Below, in pieces: positions 12,565-20,320 of a stretch of 64,000 nt of DNA. The translations under genes and the position numbers were made by a program. The DNA lies in NCBI RefSeq assembly GCF_003355455.1, contig NZ_CP031357.1, forward strand, positions 350,501 through 414,500. The letters run 5' to 3'. Source of the stretch: Erythrobacter aureus. Lineage in GTDB: Bacteria > Pseudomonadota > Alphaproteobacteria > Sphingomonadales > Sphingomonadaceae. Positions within the stretch are counted from its first letter, which is position 1; each line of letters starts with the position of its first letter. The notes under the pieces are model-generated. The model did not search any database. It was not told where the DNA came from and saw nothing but the letters and a program-made list of their open reading frames with translations.

Positions 12565-14001
12565 GTGGGCAAGGAAACCGGCTTTCTCGAATATGAGCGC
12601 AAGGATCGCACCTATCGCGATCCCGAAGAGCGGCTGACGCATTATAATGAGTTCGTGGTTCCGTTGTCGGAAGACCAACTGCGGACGCAGGCGGCCCGGT
12701 GCATGAATTGCGGCATCCCCTATTGTCACACCGGCTGCCCGGTGAACAACATCATTCCGGACTGGAACCACCTGGTTTATGAAGACGATTGGAAGAATGC
12801 GCTCGAAGTGCTGCATTCGACCAACAACTTCCCCGAATTTACCGGCCGCGTATGCCCCGCCCCATGCGAGGCGGCCTGCACACTGAACCTCATCGATTCG
12901 CCGGTCACCATCAAGTCGATCGAGTGCGCGATCATCGACCGCGGCTTCAAGGAAGGCTGGGTCAAGCCGCAGCTTCCCGAAAAGCGCACCGGCAAATCGG
13001 TCGCGGTGATCGGCAGCGGCCCGGCGGGCCTCGCCTGCGCCCAGCAACTTGCGCGGGCCGGCCACGCCGTGACCGTGTTTGAAAAGGCCGACCGGATCGG
13101 CGGGCTGCTTCGCTACGGCATTCCCGACTTCAAGATGGAAAAGCACCTGATCAACCGCCGCGCGGTGCAGATGGAAGCCGAAGGCGTCCAGTTCCGCACA
13201 TCGAGCGAAGTCGGCGTCGAGGTCAGCTTTCAGGCCCTGCAGGAAAATTTCGATGCCGTGGTCCTGGCTGGCGGCGCGGAAGAAGCGCGCATGCTCGACA
13301 TTCCGGGTTCGGAACTCGATGGTGTGCGGCTGGCGATGGAATTCCTCACCCAGCAGAACAAGCGCAATGCGGGCGACGACGAAGTGCGCGCCGCGCCGCG
13401 CGGCAGCCTGACGGCTACGGGCAAGCATGTGATCGTGATTGGCGGCGGCGATACCGGCAGCGACTGTGTCGGCACGTCCAACCGCCAGGGTGCTGCCAGC
13501 GTCACCCAGCTCGAAATCATGCCCAAGCCGCCTGAAAAGGAAGACAAGGCGCTGACCTGGCCCGACTGGCCGCTGAAACTGCGCACATCGTCCAGCCACG
13601 AGGAGGGCGTCGAGCGCGACTGGGCGGTGCTGACCAAGCGCGTGGTCGAGGAAAACGGCGATGTCGCGGGTCTCGAATGCGTACGGGTCGAATGGAAGGA
13701 TGGCCGCATGCAGGAGATCGAAGGCAGTGAATTCACGCTCAAAGCCGACCTCATCCTGCTGGCGATGGGCTTCACCGGTCCCAAGCGGCGCGGCCTGCTC
13801 GACCGGGCGGGCGTCGACCTCGACACCCGCGGCAATGTCGCGGCGGACACCGACTGGTATCTCACCAGCGAGGCGAACGTGTTTTCCTGCGGCGACATGC
13901 GGCGCGGGCAGAGCCTCGTCGTCTGGGCGATCCGCGAGGGGCGCCAATGCGCTCATGCCGTCGACAAGGCACTGATGGGCGAAAGCGCACTGCCACGCTG
14001 A
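12565..14001 (+). CDS. gltD: Glutamate synthase (NADPH), small subunit
   Basis: A 478-residue FAD/NADPH-binding subunit that passes electrons from NADPH through Fe-S clusters to GltB. GTG start at 12565 with GGAG upstream. N-terminal 4Fe-4S cysteines are CMNCGIPYCHTGCP (~residues 46-59) and CPAPCEAAC (~98-106). The FAD site is VIGSGPAGLACAQQLA (~148-163) and the NADPH site VIGGGDTGSDC (~291-301). The C-terminus carries the GDMRRGQSLVVWAIREGR motif typical of GltD. It pairs with gltB just upstream. Confidence 0.98.
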   Translation: MGKETGFLEYERKDRTYRDPEERLTHYNEFVVPLSEDQLRTQAARCMNCGIPYCHTGCPVNNIIPDWNHLVYEDDWKNALEVLHSTNNFPEFTGRVCPAPCEAACTLNLIDSPVTIKSIECAIIDRGFKEGWVKPQLPEKRTGKSVAVIGSGPAGLACAQQLARAGHAVTVFEKADRIGGLLRYGIPDFKMEKHLINRRAVQMEAEGVQFRTSSEVGVEVSFQALQENFDAVVLAGGAEEARMLDIPGSELDGVRLAMEFLTQQNKRNAGDDEVRAAPRGSLTATGKHVIVIGGGDTGSDCVGTSNRQGAASVTQLEIMPKPPEKEDKALTWPDWPLKLRTSSSHEEGVERDWAVLTKRVVEENGDVAGLECVRVEWKDGRMQEIEGSEFTLKADLILLAMGFTGPKRRGLLDRAGVDLDTRGNVAADTDWYLTSEANVFSCGDMRRGQSLVVWAIREGRQCAHAVDKALMGESALPR

Positions 14002-14008
14002 GGCTCGC

Positions 14009-14518
14009 TTGGCGGATTACCTGATCACTGGCTGTTCTGGTGGCGGAAAATCGACTCTGATAGCCGAACTGGCGGATCGCAGATTTCGCATTGTAACCGA
14101 GCCCGGCCGTCGGCTGATTGCCGACGGGATCACACCTTGGGACGACCTACGCGGTTTCCTCTTGGCGGCGGTGGACACGGCCCGGGCGGACCTGGAGATC
14201 CATCGCTCGACACGCGAACCGGTGTTCTACGATCGCGGGCTGATCGATGCACTGGCGGGTCTCGAGCGGCTGGGTTCGGGAAGCGTTATGGATATGTTGG
14301 GCAGTGGGCGGCCGTATGAAGGCCTCGTCTTCATTGCCCCGCCCTGGCCGGAAATCCACGCAACCGACACCGATAGGCAGCATGCATTCGACGAAGCGGT
14401 CGAGGAATATCGCCACTTGGCAAAGCTACTGCCCGCATTGGGCTACCGGCCGGTCGAACTTCCCCGAACATCGGTGGCCGAGCGCGCCGCTCTCGTGCTG
14501 AACGCCCTCGGCATCTGA
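14009..14518 (+). CDS. Small AAA-type P-loop ATPase/kinase-like protein
   Basis: A 169-residue protein with TTG start 7 bp after gltD. The Walker A motif GCSGGGKST is at residues 8-16, and a kinase-like YDRGLIDAL with the acidic motif follows near residue 72. It belongs to the short AAA family ATPases related to nucleoside/nucleotide kinases; the substrate is unknown. Close spacing suggests cotranscription with gltBD, but no functional link is known to me. Confidence 0.8.
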   Translation: MADYLITGCSGGGKSTLIAELADRRFRIVTEPGRRLIADGITPWDDLRGFLLAAVDTARADLEIHRSTREPVFYDRGLIDALAGLERLGSGSVMDMLGSGRPYEGLVFIAPPWPEIHATDTDRQHAFDEAVEEYRHLAKLLPALGYRPVELPRTSVAERAALVLNALGI

Positions 14519-14555
14519 TATTCGGCAGCCTGCGACATCGAGCCCCTGCCGGACC

Positions 14556-16037
14556 CTATAACCCGCGCAGGCGACGGCTGGTGTTCGAATGTTGCCGGAT
14601 TGCGCGGACTTTACCTGCGCGATCGCGCTCGAACAGCACCTCATCGCGTTCTTCGCCCTTGTCGGTCACGACACGAAAGCGATCACCACCCAGCGGCTTG
14701 AGCCGCCACATGCGCCTGGCCGGTTCGCCGGAATCGGGATCGAGCCAGGTCAGTCCGCCCGCCCAGGGGATCAGCATGTAATCCGAATCCCACGGCTGCC
14801 CGCTATAGACGCCTGCATATTCGCCAAGCTCCACGCCAGCGACCGGATCGAACGGCTTGGCTTCGCCGCGTGCCTTGACCAGCGCCGCAATGCCGCGCGC
14901 CAGCAAGCCCGGATCGTCCATCGCATTCATGGCGACCGCAACGCCCATTTCTTCCTTGGGCGCTATCATCAGCGCGCTGCGATAGCCCGGACAACTGCCA
15001 CCGTGGCCGACCACCGTCGTGCCGTTTTCCTGCCGGACCGAAAAACCCAGCCCCCAACTCGTTTCCCAATCGGGCGAAATGTAATGCACCCGCTGCATTT
15101 CGCGCAGGGTCGAGGCGCGCAGCACTTCGCGCTCGCCGGTTTTCGCCAGCCGCATGGTCCACCGGGCGAATTTCGCCAGATCGGCCACACTGGCGCTGAA
15201 CCCTGCCGCCGGAGTGATCCCGGCGGGATCGAACAGTTTGACCTCCGGGCGCGTGCCGTCCGCCTCGAGCGCCCCCCAGCCCACTGCGAGCTGCTGGCCA
15301 TGGAGTTCGGCGGGGATGCCGGGTCTTGTGTTCTCTAGACCGAGCGGATCGAGAATATTCGTTGTCACATAATCGGCGAAGGGTTCGCGGCTCACCGCTT
15401 CGACCGTTTCACCCACAAGGGTGAGGCCGAGATTCGAATATTGCCAGGTGGTCGCAGCCGGATAGAGCGGCGATTGGCTGGGAACCTTCGCCCGGATCTG
15501 ATCCTGCGTGGGAAAAGGGAAATCGGGTCCGGTCCAATAGGGAAAGTCCGATTCACGCGGGAGGCCCGCCGAATGGGTCAACAGCCCGCGCAGCGTCACC
15601 GGCACGCTCTCGCGCGGATCGTCGGCAAGCTGCGCCCAAGGCAGATAGTCCGCCACAGGGGTGTCGAGCGCGACCCGGCCCGCTTCCCATTGTTGCATCA
15701 GCGCAACCGCCGTGAAAAGCTTGGATATCGAGCAGATCGAATAGATCGTATCGGGCGTGGCAGGCATGGTCTGCGCGCGGTCGGTCGTCCCGAAGCCCTG
15801 CGCCCAGACAGTTTCGTCCCCGCGTGCCACCGCTGCCGAAATCGCCGGAATCTTACGATATTGCCGCTGACCCTCGATCCAGAGATCGGCCGCCCGCATC
15901 GCCTCGGCCAGTGCGGCCTGTTTCGCCTCCTCCCCCTCGGCACGCTGCTCTGAATGTGCGCTTTCGGTACCGGCATGGGCCGGAACCATCATGCCCATCA
16001 CCGCCAAAGCCGCGCCCGCCCTGAAAATCGTCTTCAT
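14556..16037 (-). CDS. Exported serine hydrolase, class C beta-lactamase/esterase family
   Basis: A 493-residue protein with an N-terminal signal peptide (MKTIFRAGAALAVMGMM, cleavage near AHAG). Catalytic Ser103-Ile-Ser-Lys106 (SxxK), Tyr200-Ser-Asn202 (YxN) and a late VVGHGGSCPGY (HxG) are all visible, so it should be a periplasmic penicillin-binding-protein-like esterase, D-aminopeptidase or beta-lactamase. About 120 C-terminal residues beyond the core resemble the extra beta domain of class C-related hydrolases. Start chosen at the signal peptide Met. Most such paralogues are not true AmpC enzymes. Confidence 0.88.
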   Translation of the reverse strand: MKTIFRAGAALAVMGMMVPAHAGTESAHSEQRAEGEEAKQAALAEAMRAADLWIEGQRQYRKIPAISAAVARGDETVWAQGFGTTDRAQTMPATPDTIYSICSISKLFTAVALMQQWEAGRVALDTPVADYLPWAQLADDPRESVPVTLRGLLTHSAGLPRESDFPYWTGPDFPFPTQDQIRAKVPSQSPLYPAATTWQYSNLGLTLVGETVEAVSREPFADYVTTNILDPLGLENTRPGIPAELHGQQLAVGWGALEADGTRPEVKLFDPAGITPAAGFSASVADLAKFARWTMRLAKTGEREVLRASTLREMQRVHYISPDWETSWGLGFSVRQENGTTVVGHGGSCPGYRSALMIAPKEEMGVAVAMNAMDDPGLLARGIAALVKARGEAKPFDPVAGVELGEYAGVYSGQPWDSDYMLIPWAGGLTWLDPDSGEPARRMWRLKPLGGDRFRVVTDKGEERDEVLFERDRAGKVRAIRQHSNTSRRLRGL

Positions 16038-16165
16038 CGGAAAACCTTCCCCTCTTCCGCGCGAGACTGGCACATGAGGGCAAGGTTGAAAAGCCGCCTG
16101 GCCACCGGTCGCGCACCCGAGGCAGGAAACATTTTGCGGCAACGCTTATGCGCGAAGCATGGATG

Positions 16166-16844
16166 TCATAGCTGCCAGTCGATCGCGCCGCGTCCGTTTT
16201 CGACAAGGAAGGCGTTGGCCCGGCTGAAGGGTCTCGAACCGAAGAAGCCGCGATGCGCCGAAAGCGGGCTGGGGTGCGGGCTTTCGATCACACAGTGCCG
16301 CCCGCCGCGAAGGCCCTCGATCCGTTTTGCCTTGGCCTGCGCATGGCCGCCCCACAGGATGAAGACGCTGGGCTCCGGCCTCGCCGCCACCGCCGCCACG
16401 CAAGCGTCGGTGATCGCATCCCAACCGCGCCCCGCATGGCTGCCCGCTCGCCCCGCCTCGACCGTCAGCGTGTTATTGAGCAGGAGCACGCCCTGCCTCG
16501 CCCATTTGCTCAGGTCGCCATGATCGGGCCGTGGCACCCCGAGATCGGCCTCGAGTTCCTTGTAGATATTGACCAGGCTTGGCGGGACCCTCACACCTTC
16601 GGGCACCGCGAAGCACAGCCCCATCGCCTGCCCGGCCCGTGATAGGGGTCCTGCCCGAGGATCACCACCTTCACCGCGTCGAGCGGAGTCAGTTCGAGGG
16701 CCTTCAACCTGCGACCGCGCGGCGGGTAGATCGCCTTGCCCGCCCGCTCTTCGGCAACCAGAAAGCCGCCCAGTTGCCGCGCCTGCGGGCTGCCAGGACC
16801 GGATCGAGCACGGGCTGCCAGCTATCGGGGATAGTGTCGGTCAT
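16166..16844 (-). pseudogene. ung: Uracil-DNA glycosylase, reading frame interrupted by two single-base shifts
   Basis: Family 1 UDG removes uracil from DNA for base-excision repair. The C-terminal ~150 residues are intact in one frame (MGLCFAVPEG, LLLNNTLTVEAG, ESPHPSPLSAHRGFFGSRPF). The catalytic water-activating motif VVILGQDPYHGPG lies in the adjacent frame upstream, and the N-terminus MTDTIPDSWQPVLDPVLA from ATG 16844 lies in a third. One extra base near 16786-16790 and one near 16630 would restore a normal enzyme of about 226 residues. All catalytic motifs survive, so a sequence error is as likely as real loss. If real, the active-site Asp and the HPSPLS loop are separated and no functional enzyme is made. 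Confidence 0.85.
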
Positions 16845-16922
16845 GGCACGATTGTAGCCGGGGTGGCGCGGCAGACCAGCACCCCTTCCCTACAATCCCC
16901 AATAGGCCTAAGGCGCTGGCCC

Positions 16923-17540
16923 ATGGCAGTGTATTTCCACGAAGAAGACCTCCCCGAAGGCGTCCTCGCCGATGGCCCGGTGGCCGTCGATACCGAAACC
17001 ATGGGCCTCGTCACCATCCGCGACCGGCTGTGCGTCGTGCAGATCAGCGACGGCAAAGGCGACGAGCATCTCGTGCGCTTCGGCCCCGACAGCAGCTATG
17101 ACGCGCCCAATCTCAAGGCGGTTCTGGCCGATCCCGAGCGGCTGAAACTGTTCCATTTCGCACGCTTCGACCTTGCCGCGATCGAGCATTACCTCGGCGT
17201 GATGGCCACGCCCTGTTATTGTACCAAGATCGCCAGCAAGCTGACCCGCACCTATACCGACCGCCACGGGCTCAAGATGCTGGTGGAAGAACTGCTCGGC
17301 GAGAGCATTTCGAAAGCGCAGCAGTCGAGCGACTGGGGTGGGCCGGATCTGAGCGAGGCCCAGCGCGACTATGCCGCGAGCGACGTGCGCTTCCTTCACC
17401 GCATGAAGGACGAACTCGACAGACGTCTCGAACGGGAAGGCCGCACCGCGATGGCGCAGGCGTGCTTCGACTTCCTGCCCACCCGCGCGCGACTCGACGT
17501 GGCCGGCTGGGCCGACCACGACATCTTCAGCCACATGTAA
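16923..17540 (+). CDS. rnd: Ribonuclease D-like 3'-5' exonuclease (DEDDy)
   Basis: A 205-residue stand-alone exonuclease domain, shorter than E. coli RNase D because the HRDC domains are absent. The catalytic set is visible: Asp23 and Glu25 (VDTETMGL), Asp83 (HFARFDL), Tyr150 and Asp154 (YAASDVRFL). It trims RNA 3' ends; this short form is common in alphaproteobacteria just ahead of lptC, as here. Confidence 0.92.
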   Translation: MAVYFHEEDLPEGVLADGPVAVDTETMGLVTIRDRLCVVQISDGKGDEHLVRFGPDSSYDAPNLKAVLADPERLKLFHFARFDLAAIEHYLGVMATPCYCTKIASKLTRTYTDRHGLKMLVEELLGESISKAQQSSDWGGPDLSEAQRDYAASDVRFLHRMKDELDRRLEREGRTAMAQACFDFLPTRARLDVAGWADHDIFSHM

Positions 17541-17564
17541 GGAGCGCACGCGTAGGGCGACACC

Positions 17565-18233
17565 ATGGCATCCCGGCATCGCAGGATCGAAACGGCTCAG
17601 GCCAAGGAGCGGCGGCATGAACGCCAGCACTGGGCCGAACCCGGCGGAACGCACGACCGTCTGGTCGGCTTCCTGGCACGCGCGCTGCCGATGGGTGTCG
17701 GGGTGATCGCCGCGCTGATGGTGATCACACCGCTATCGCCGCGCGGCGAAGTGAGCTTCCTGCTCGATCGCAATAAGGTGGCGATCATCGATGAGCGGCT
17801 GCGGGTCGACAATGCGCTGTATCGCGGCGCGGACGATAAGGGACGGCCGTTTTCGCTGACAGCGGGCGAGGCAGTCCAGCGATCGAGCGCCGAGGGTATC
17901 GTGCGGATGAACGATCTCGTCGCACGGCTGTTGCTCGACGACGGACCCGCGCGGGTCAGCGCCCGGGCCGGGCAATACGATATCGACGAGGAAGTGGTGT
18001 CGATCATCGGTCCGATGCGCATGCAGGCCGCCGATGGCTATCGGATGGTGGCGCGCGACGTTTCGGTCGATCTCGCCGACAAGCAGCTCGTCGGCGCGGG
18101 CGGGGTGGATGGCGCGATTCCTGCCGGGACCTTTCGCGCCGATCGCTTGACCGCCGATCTTTCGGCACGCACCATAACCCTGACGGGCAATGCGCGGCTG
18201 CGCATGGAGCCCGGCAAGCTGAGGATGCCCTGA
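17565..18233 (+). CDS. lptC: LPS export ABC transporter periplasmic/bitopic protein LptC
   Basis: A 222-residue bitopic protein. A short basic cytoplasmic tail and one helix around residues 40-58 (LPMGVGVIAALMVITPL) precede a beta-jellyroll (ALYRGADDKGRPFSLTAGEA, then VSARAGQYDIDEE). LptC receives lipopolysaccharide from the inner-membrane transporter and hands it to LptA. It sits 24 bp after rnd, and its stop overlaps the lptA start by 1 nt (TGATG), indicating coupled translation. Confidence 0.92.
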   Translation: MASRHRRIETAQAKERRHERQHWAEPGGTHDRLVGFLARALPMGVGVIAALMVITPLSPRGEVSFLLDRNKVAIIDERLRVDNALYRGADDKGRPFSLTAGEAVQRSSAEGIVRMNDLVARLLLDDGPARVSARAGQYDIDEEVVSIIGPMRMQAADGYRMVARDVSVDLADKQLVGAGGVDGAIPAGTFRADRLTADLSARTITLTGNARLRMEPGKLRMP

Positions 18234-18781
18234 TGAAGCACTTGCTCCCCACCATCGCCCGCTGGGGACTCGGCTCCTTCGCCGTGACCGTGGCCGCATT
18301 CGCGGGCATCCAGCTTTCCGCCCAGGCAATTGCCGGACACAATTCGAACGCGCCGGTTTCCTATGCCGCCGACCGGATCGAACTGCAGGACCGGCAAAAC
18401 CGCGTTGTGCTGTCGGGCAATGTCCGGATCACCCAGGCCGGGCTCAATCTCAGCGCGGCGCGCACGATCGTGAACTATTCGGATGCGGGCAGTCTTTCCA
18501 TCCAGCGGATCATGGCGACCGGCGGGGTGACCGTGTCCCGCGGCAATGAGCGCGCGCGCGGCGATACGGCGGTCTATGACTTCAATCGCCGGATCATCAC
18601 CATGGCGGGCAATGTCCGCCTGAATCGCGGCGGCGATACACTCAATGGCGGACGGCTGGTGATCGATCTGGCCAGCGGCGTATCGAGCATCGATGGGCGT
18701 GCCAGCGGTTCCTCGTCGGTTACAGGCCAGGGCGAATCGGGAGGCCGCGTGACGGGGACATTCTCGGTTCCCGAGAACTGA
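18233..18781 (+). CDS. lptA: LPS transport periplasmic bridge protein LptA (OstA-like)
   Basis: A 182-residue protein with a signal peptide (residues ~1-32) followed by the OstA-like beta-jellyroll: YAADRIELQDRQNRVVLSGN, GDTAVYDFNRRIITMAGNVRL, LVIDLASG. It forms the periplasmic bridge carrying lipopolysaccharide to the outer membrane. The family neighbour lptB, which often follows lptA, is not present; the next gene is the convergent holA. Confidence 0.92.
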   Translation: MKHLLPTIARWGLGSFAVTVAAFAGIQLSAQAIAGHNSNAPVSYAADRIELQDRQNRVVLSGNVRITQAGLNLSAARTIVNYSDAGSLSIQRIMATGGVTVSRGNERARGDTAVYDFNRRIITMAGNVRLNRGGDTLNGGRLVIDLASGVSSIDGRASGSSSVTGQGESGGRVTGTFSVPEN

Positions 18782-18788
18782 GCGGCGC

Positions 18789-19835
18789 CTAGCGAGCCCG
18801 GGCGCCCGCGACTCTCGCAATATCGGCAAGACCCTGCGCGAGCAGGAGTTCGGCCGCCTGGCTGTTGGTGAGCAGATCGCGGTGCAGGCCGACGAGGCGC
18901 TGCGTCAGCCGGTCGAGCTTGTCGCCGTGCCGCCACAGCGCGAATTGCTGGCCGATCTCGCGTTTCTCCTTGAAGAAGATACCTAGCCGCGCTTCTTCGC
19001 CCCGATTGAGATCGCCGAAGGGACGCGGGCCGAGCGCCGCCGCAATCCGCGCAAGCTGCGCCGCGCGCCGTTCGAAGGCAAGCAGCACACCGACCGGGTT
19101 GAGGCCGAGTTGCTTCATGCGCGCCAGCTCAATCCCGACCTTGGCCGCCTGGCCGCCCATCACCGCATTGACCAGCGGCGCGAAACCATCGTCCTCGCTC
19201 GCGGCGCCGATCGCATCGACGTCCTCAGCAGTGGCAGCCTGCGGGCTCTGCGCGCTGCCATCGAGATAGAGAGCGAGCTTCTCGACCTCGCTCCGCGCCA
19301 GCCGGACGTCGAGATTGGCCGCCCGCGCGATGCGTTCGGCCAGGTCTCCGCCGAGCCGCACGCCCGCCCCGTCCGCCAGTGCGCGCACGGCGCGTGTGAC
19401 GGATTGCAGGTCGGGCGGATAGAACATCGCCACCAGCGCATCCTTGCGTTTGTCGAGCAATTTGGCGCTGCGCGACTTGTCGGTGGCGGAGGTGGCAATG
19501 ACAATCACCGGGCAAGCCTCGCCGGCACCCGCCTCGCCGGTCTCGATCAGCACTTTGAGCGCTTCGAGGGCTTCCTCGCCGCTGGCGCGGACCCAGATGT
19601 GCCGCCGATCGCCGAACAGCGATGAGCTACGCGCCTCGTCGCCCAGTTTCGCGGGATCGCCGCGCAGCTCGGCGCCGGACAGCTCCACTCGCTCGCCAGG
19701 ATCGGGCAGCCAGGTGACAAGATCGTTCGCAGCCGCACTGGCACCCGCTTCGTCCTGCCCGCAGAAGAAAAAGATCGAGCAGCTCTGCGCCGCCGCGCGC
19801 CCCTTGGCCGCGAAATCGCGGTTGGTGAGTTTCAC
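18789..19835 (-). CDS. holA: DNA polymerase III, delta subunit
   Basis: A 348-residue clamp-loader subunit that opens the beta sliding clamp. It is recognised from the Glu/Asp-rich AAA+-like N-terminus without a canonical Walker A, PVIVIATSATDKSRSAKLLDKR, and the C-terminal collar-type helical domain. Position after lptE, overlapping it by ATGA at 19832-19835, matches the widely conserved leuS-lptE-holA order. Confidence 0.93.
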   Translation of the reverse strand: MKLTNRDFAAKGRAAAQSCSIFFFCGQDEAGASAAANDLVTWLPDPGERVELSGAELRGDPAKLGDEARSSSLFGDRRHIWVRASGEEALEALKVLIETGEAGAGEACPVIVIATSATDKSRSAKLLDKRKDALVAMFYPPDLQSVTRAVRALADGAGVRLGGDLAERIARAANLDVRLARSEVEKLALYLDGSAQSPQAATAEDVDAIGAASEDDGFAPLVNAVMGGQAAKVGIELARMKQLGLNPVGVLLAFERRAAQLARIAAALGPRPFGDLNRGEEARLGIFFKEKREIGQQFALWRHGDKLDRLTQRLVGLHRDLLTNSQAAELLLAQGLADIARVAGARAR

Positions 19836-20320
19836 CGGTCGTCGCGCAGCGCCAGCGCGACGCGGGTGACGATCCGCTGGGCGAGGTCTCGCGAAAGGTT
19901 TTCGAGCGCGGAGCGTTCCGCGGCAATCGTCGCATATTCGGAAGACACCACGTCGATCCCCGCATCCGATCCGTCGGTGGCATCGAGCACGATATCGCCG
20001 GTCGCGAGATCCACCAATTGGTAGCGCGCGCGCAAAATGCGCCGCTCGCGGCTGATCGTATCGTCGCGCAGCACGGCCAGGCCTTCGAGCTGATCGTCGA
20101 GCCGCACTTCGAGCCGGTATCGCGGGCTCGCCTGTCCAGCGGCACCGAACCGCTCTTCCAGAGCGCTGCGTACCAGCCAGCCGGCACGCCCTTCGATCGG
20201 CGCCACATCGATCGCCGCCAGCGACTGCGCGACCACACCGCTACCACCCCCGCCATACATGGGCGACAGGTTGCATGCGGCAAGCAGAACGGAAGCGAAG
20301 CTGGCGAAGAGGATACGCAT
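19832..20320 (-). CDS. lptE: LPS-assembly lipoprotein LptE
   Basis: A 162-residue outer-membrane lipoprotein with lipobox VLLAAC (Cys16) and NLSPMYGGG following. LptE plugs and assembles LptD for lipopolysaccharide insertion. It overlaps the leuS stop by 1 nt and the holA start by 4 nt. Confidence 0.92.
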   Translation of the reverse strand: MRILFASFASVLLAACNLSPMYGGGGSGVVAQSLAAIDVAPIEGRAGWLVRSALEERFGAAGQASPRYRLEVRLDDQLEGLAVLRDDTISRERRILRARYQLVDLATGDIVLDATDGSDAGIDVVSSEYATIAAERSALENLSRDLAQRIVTRVALALRDDR

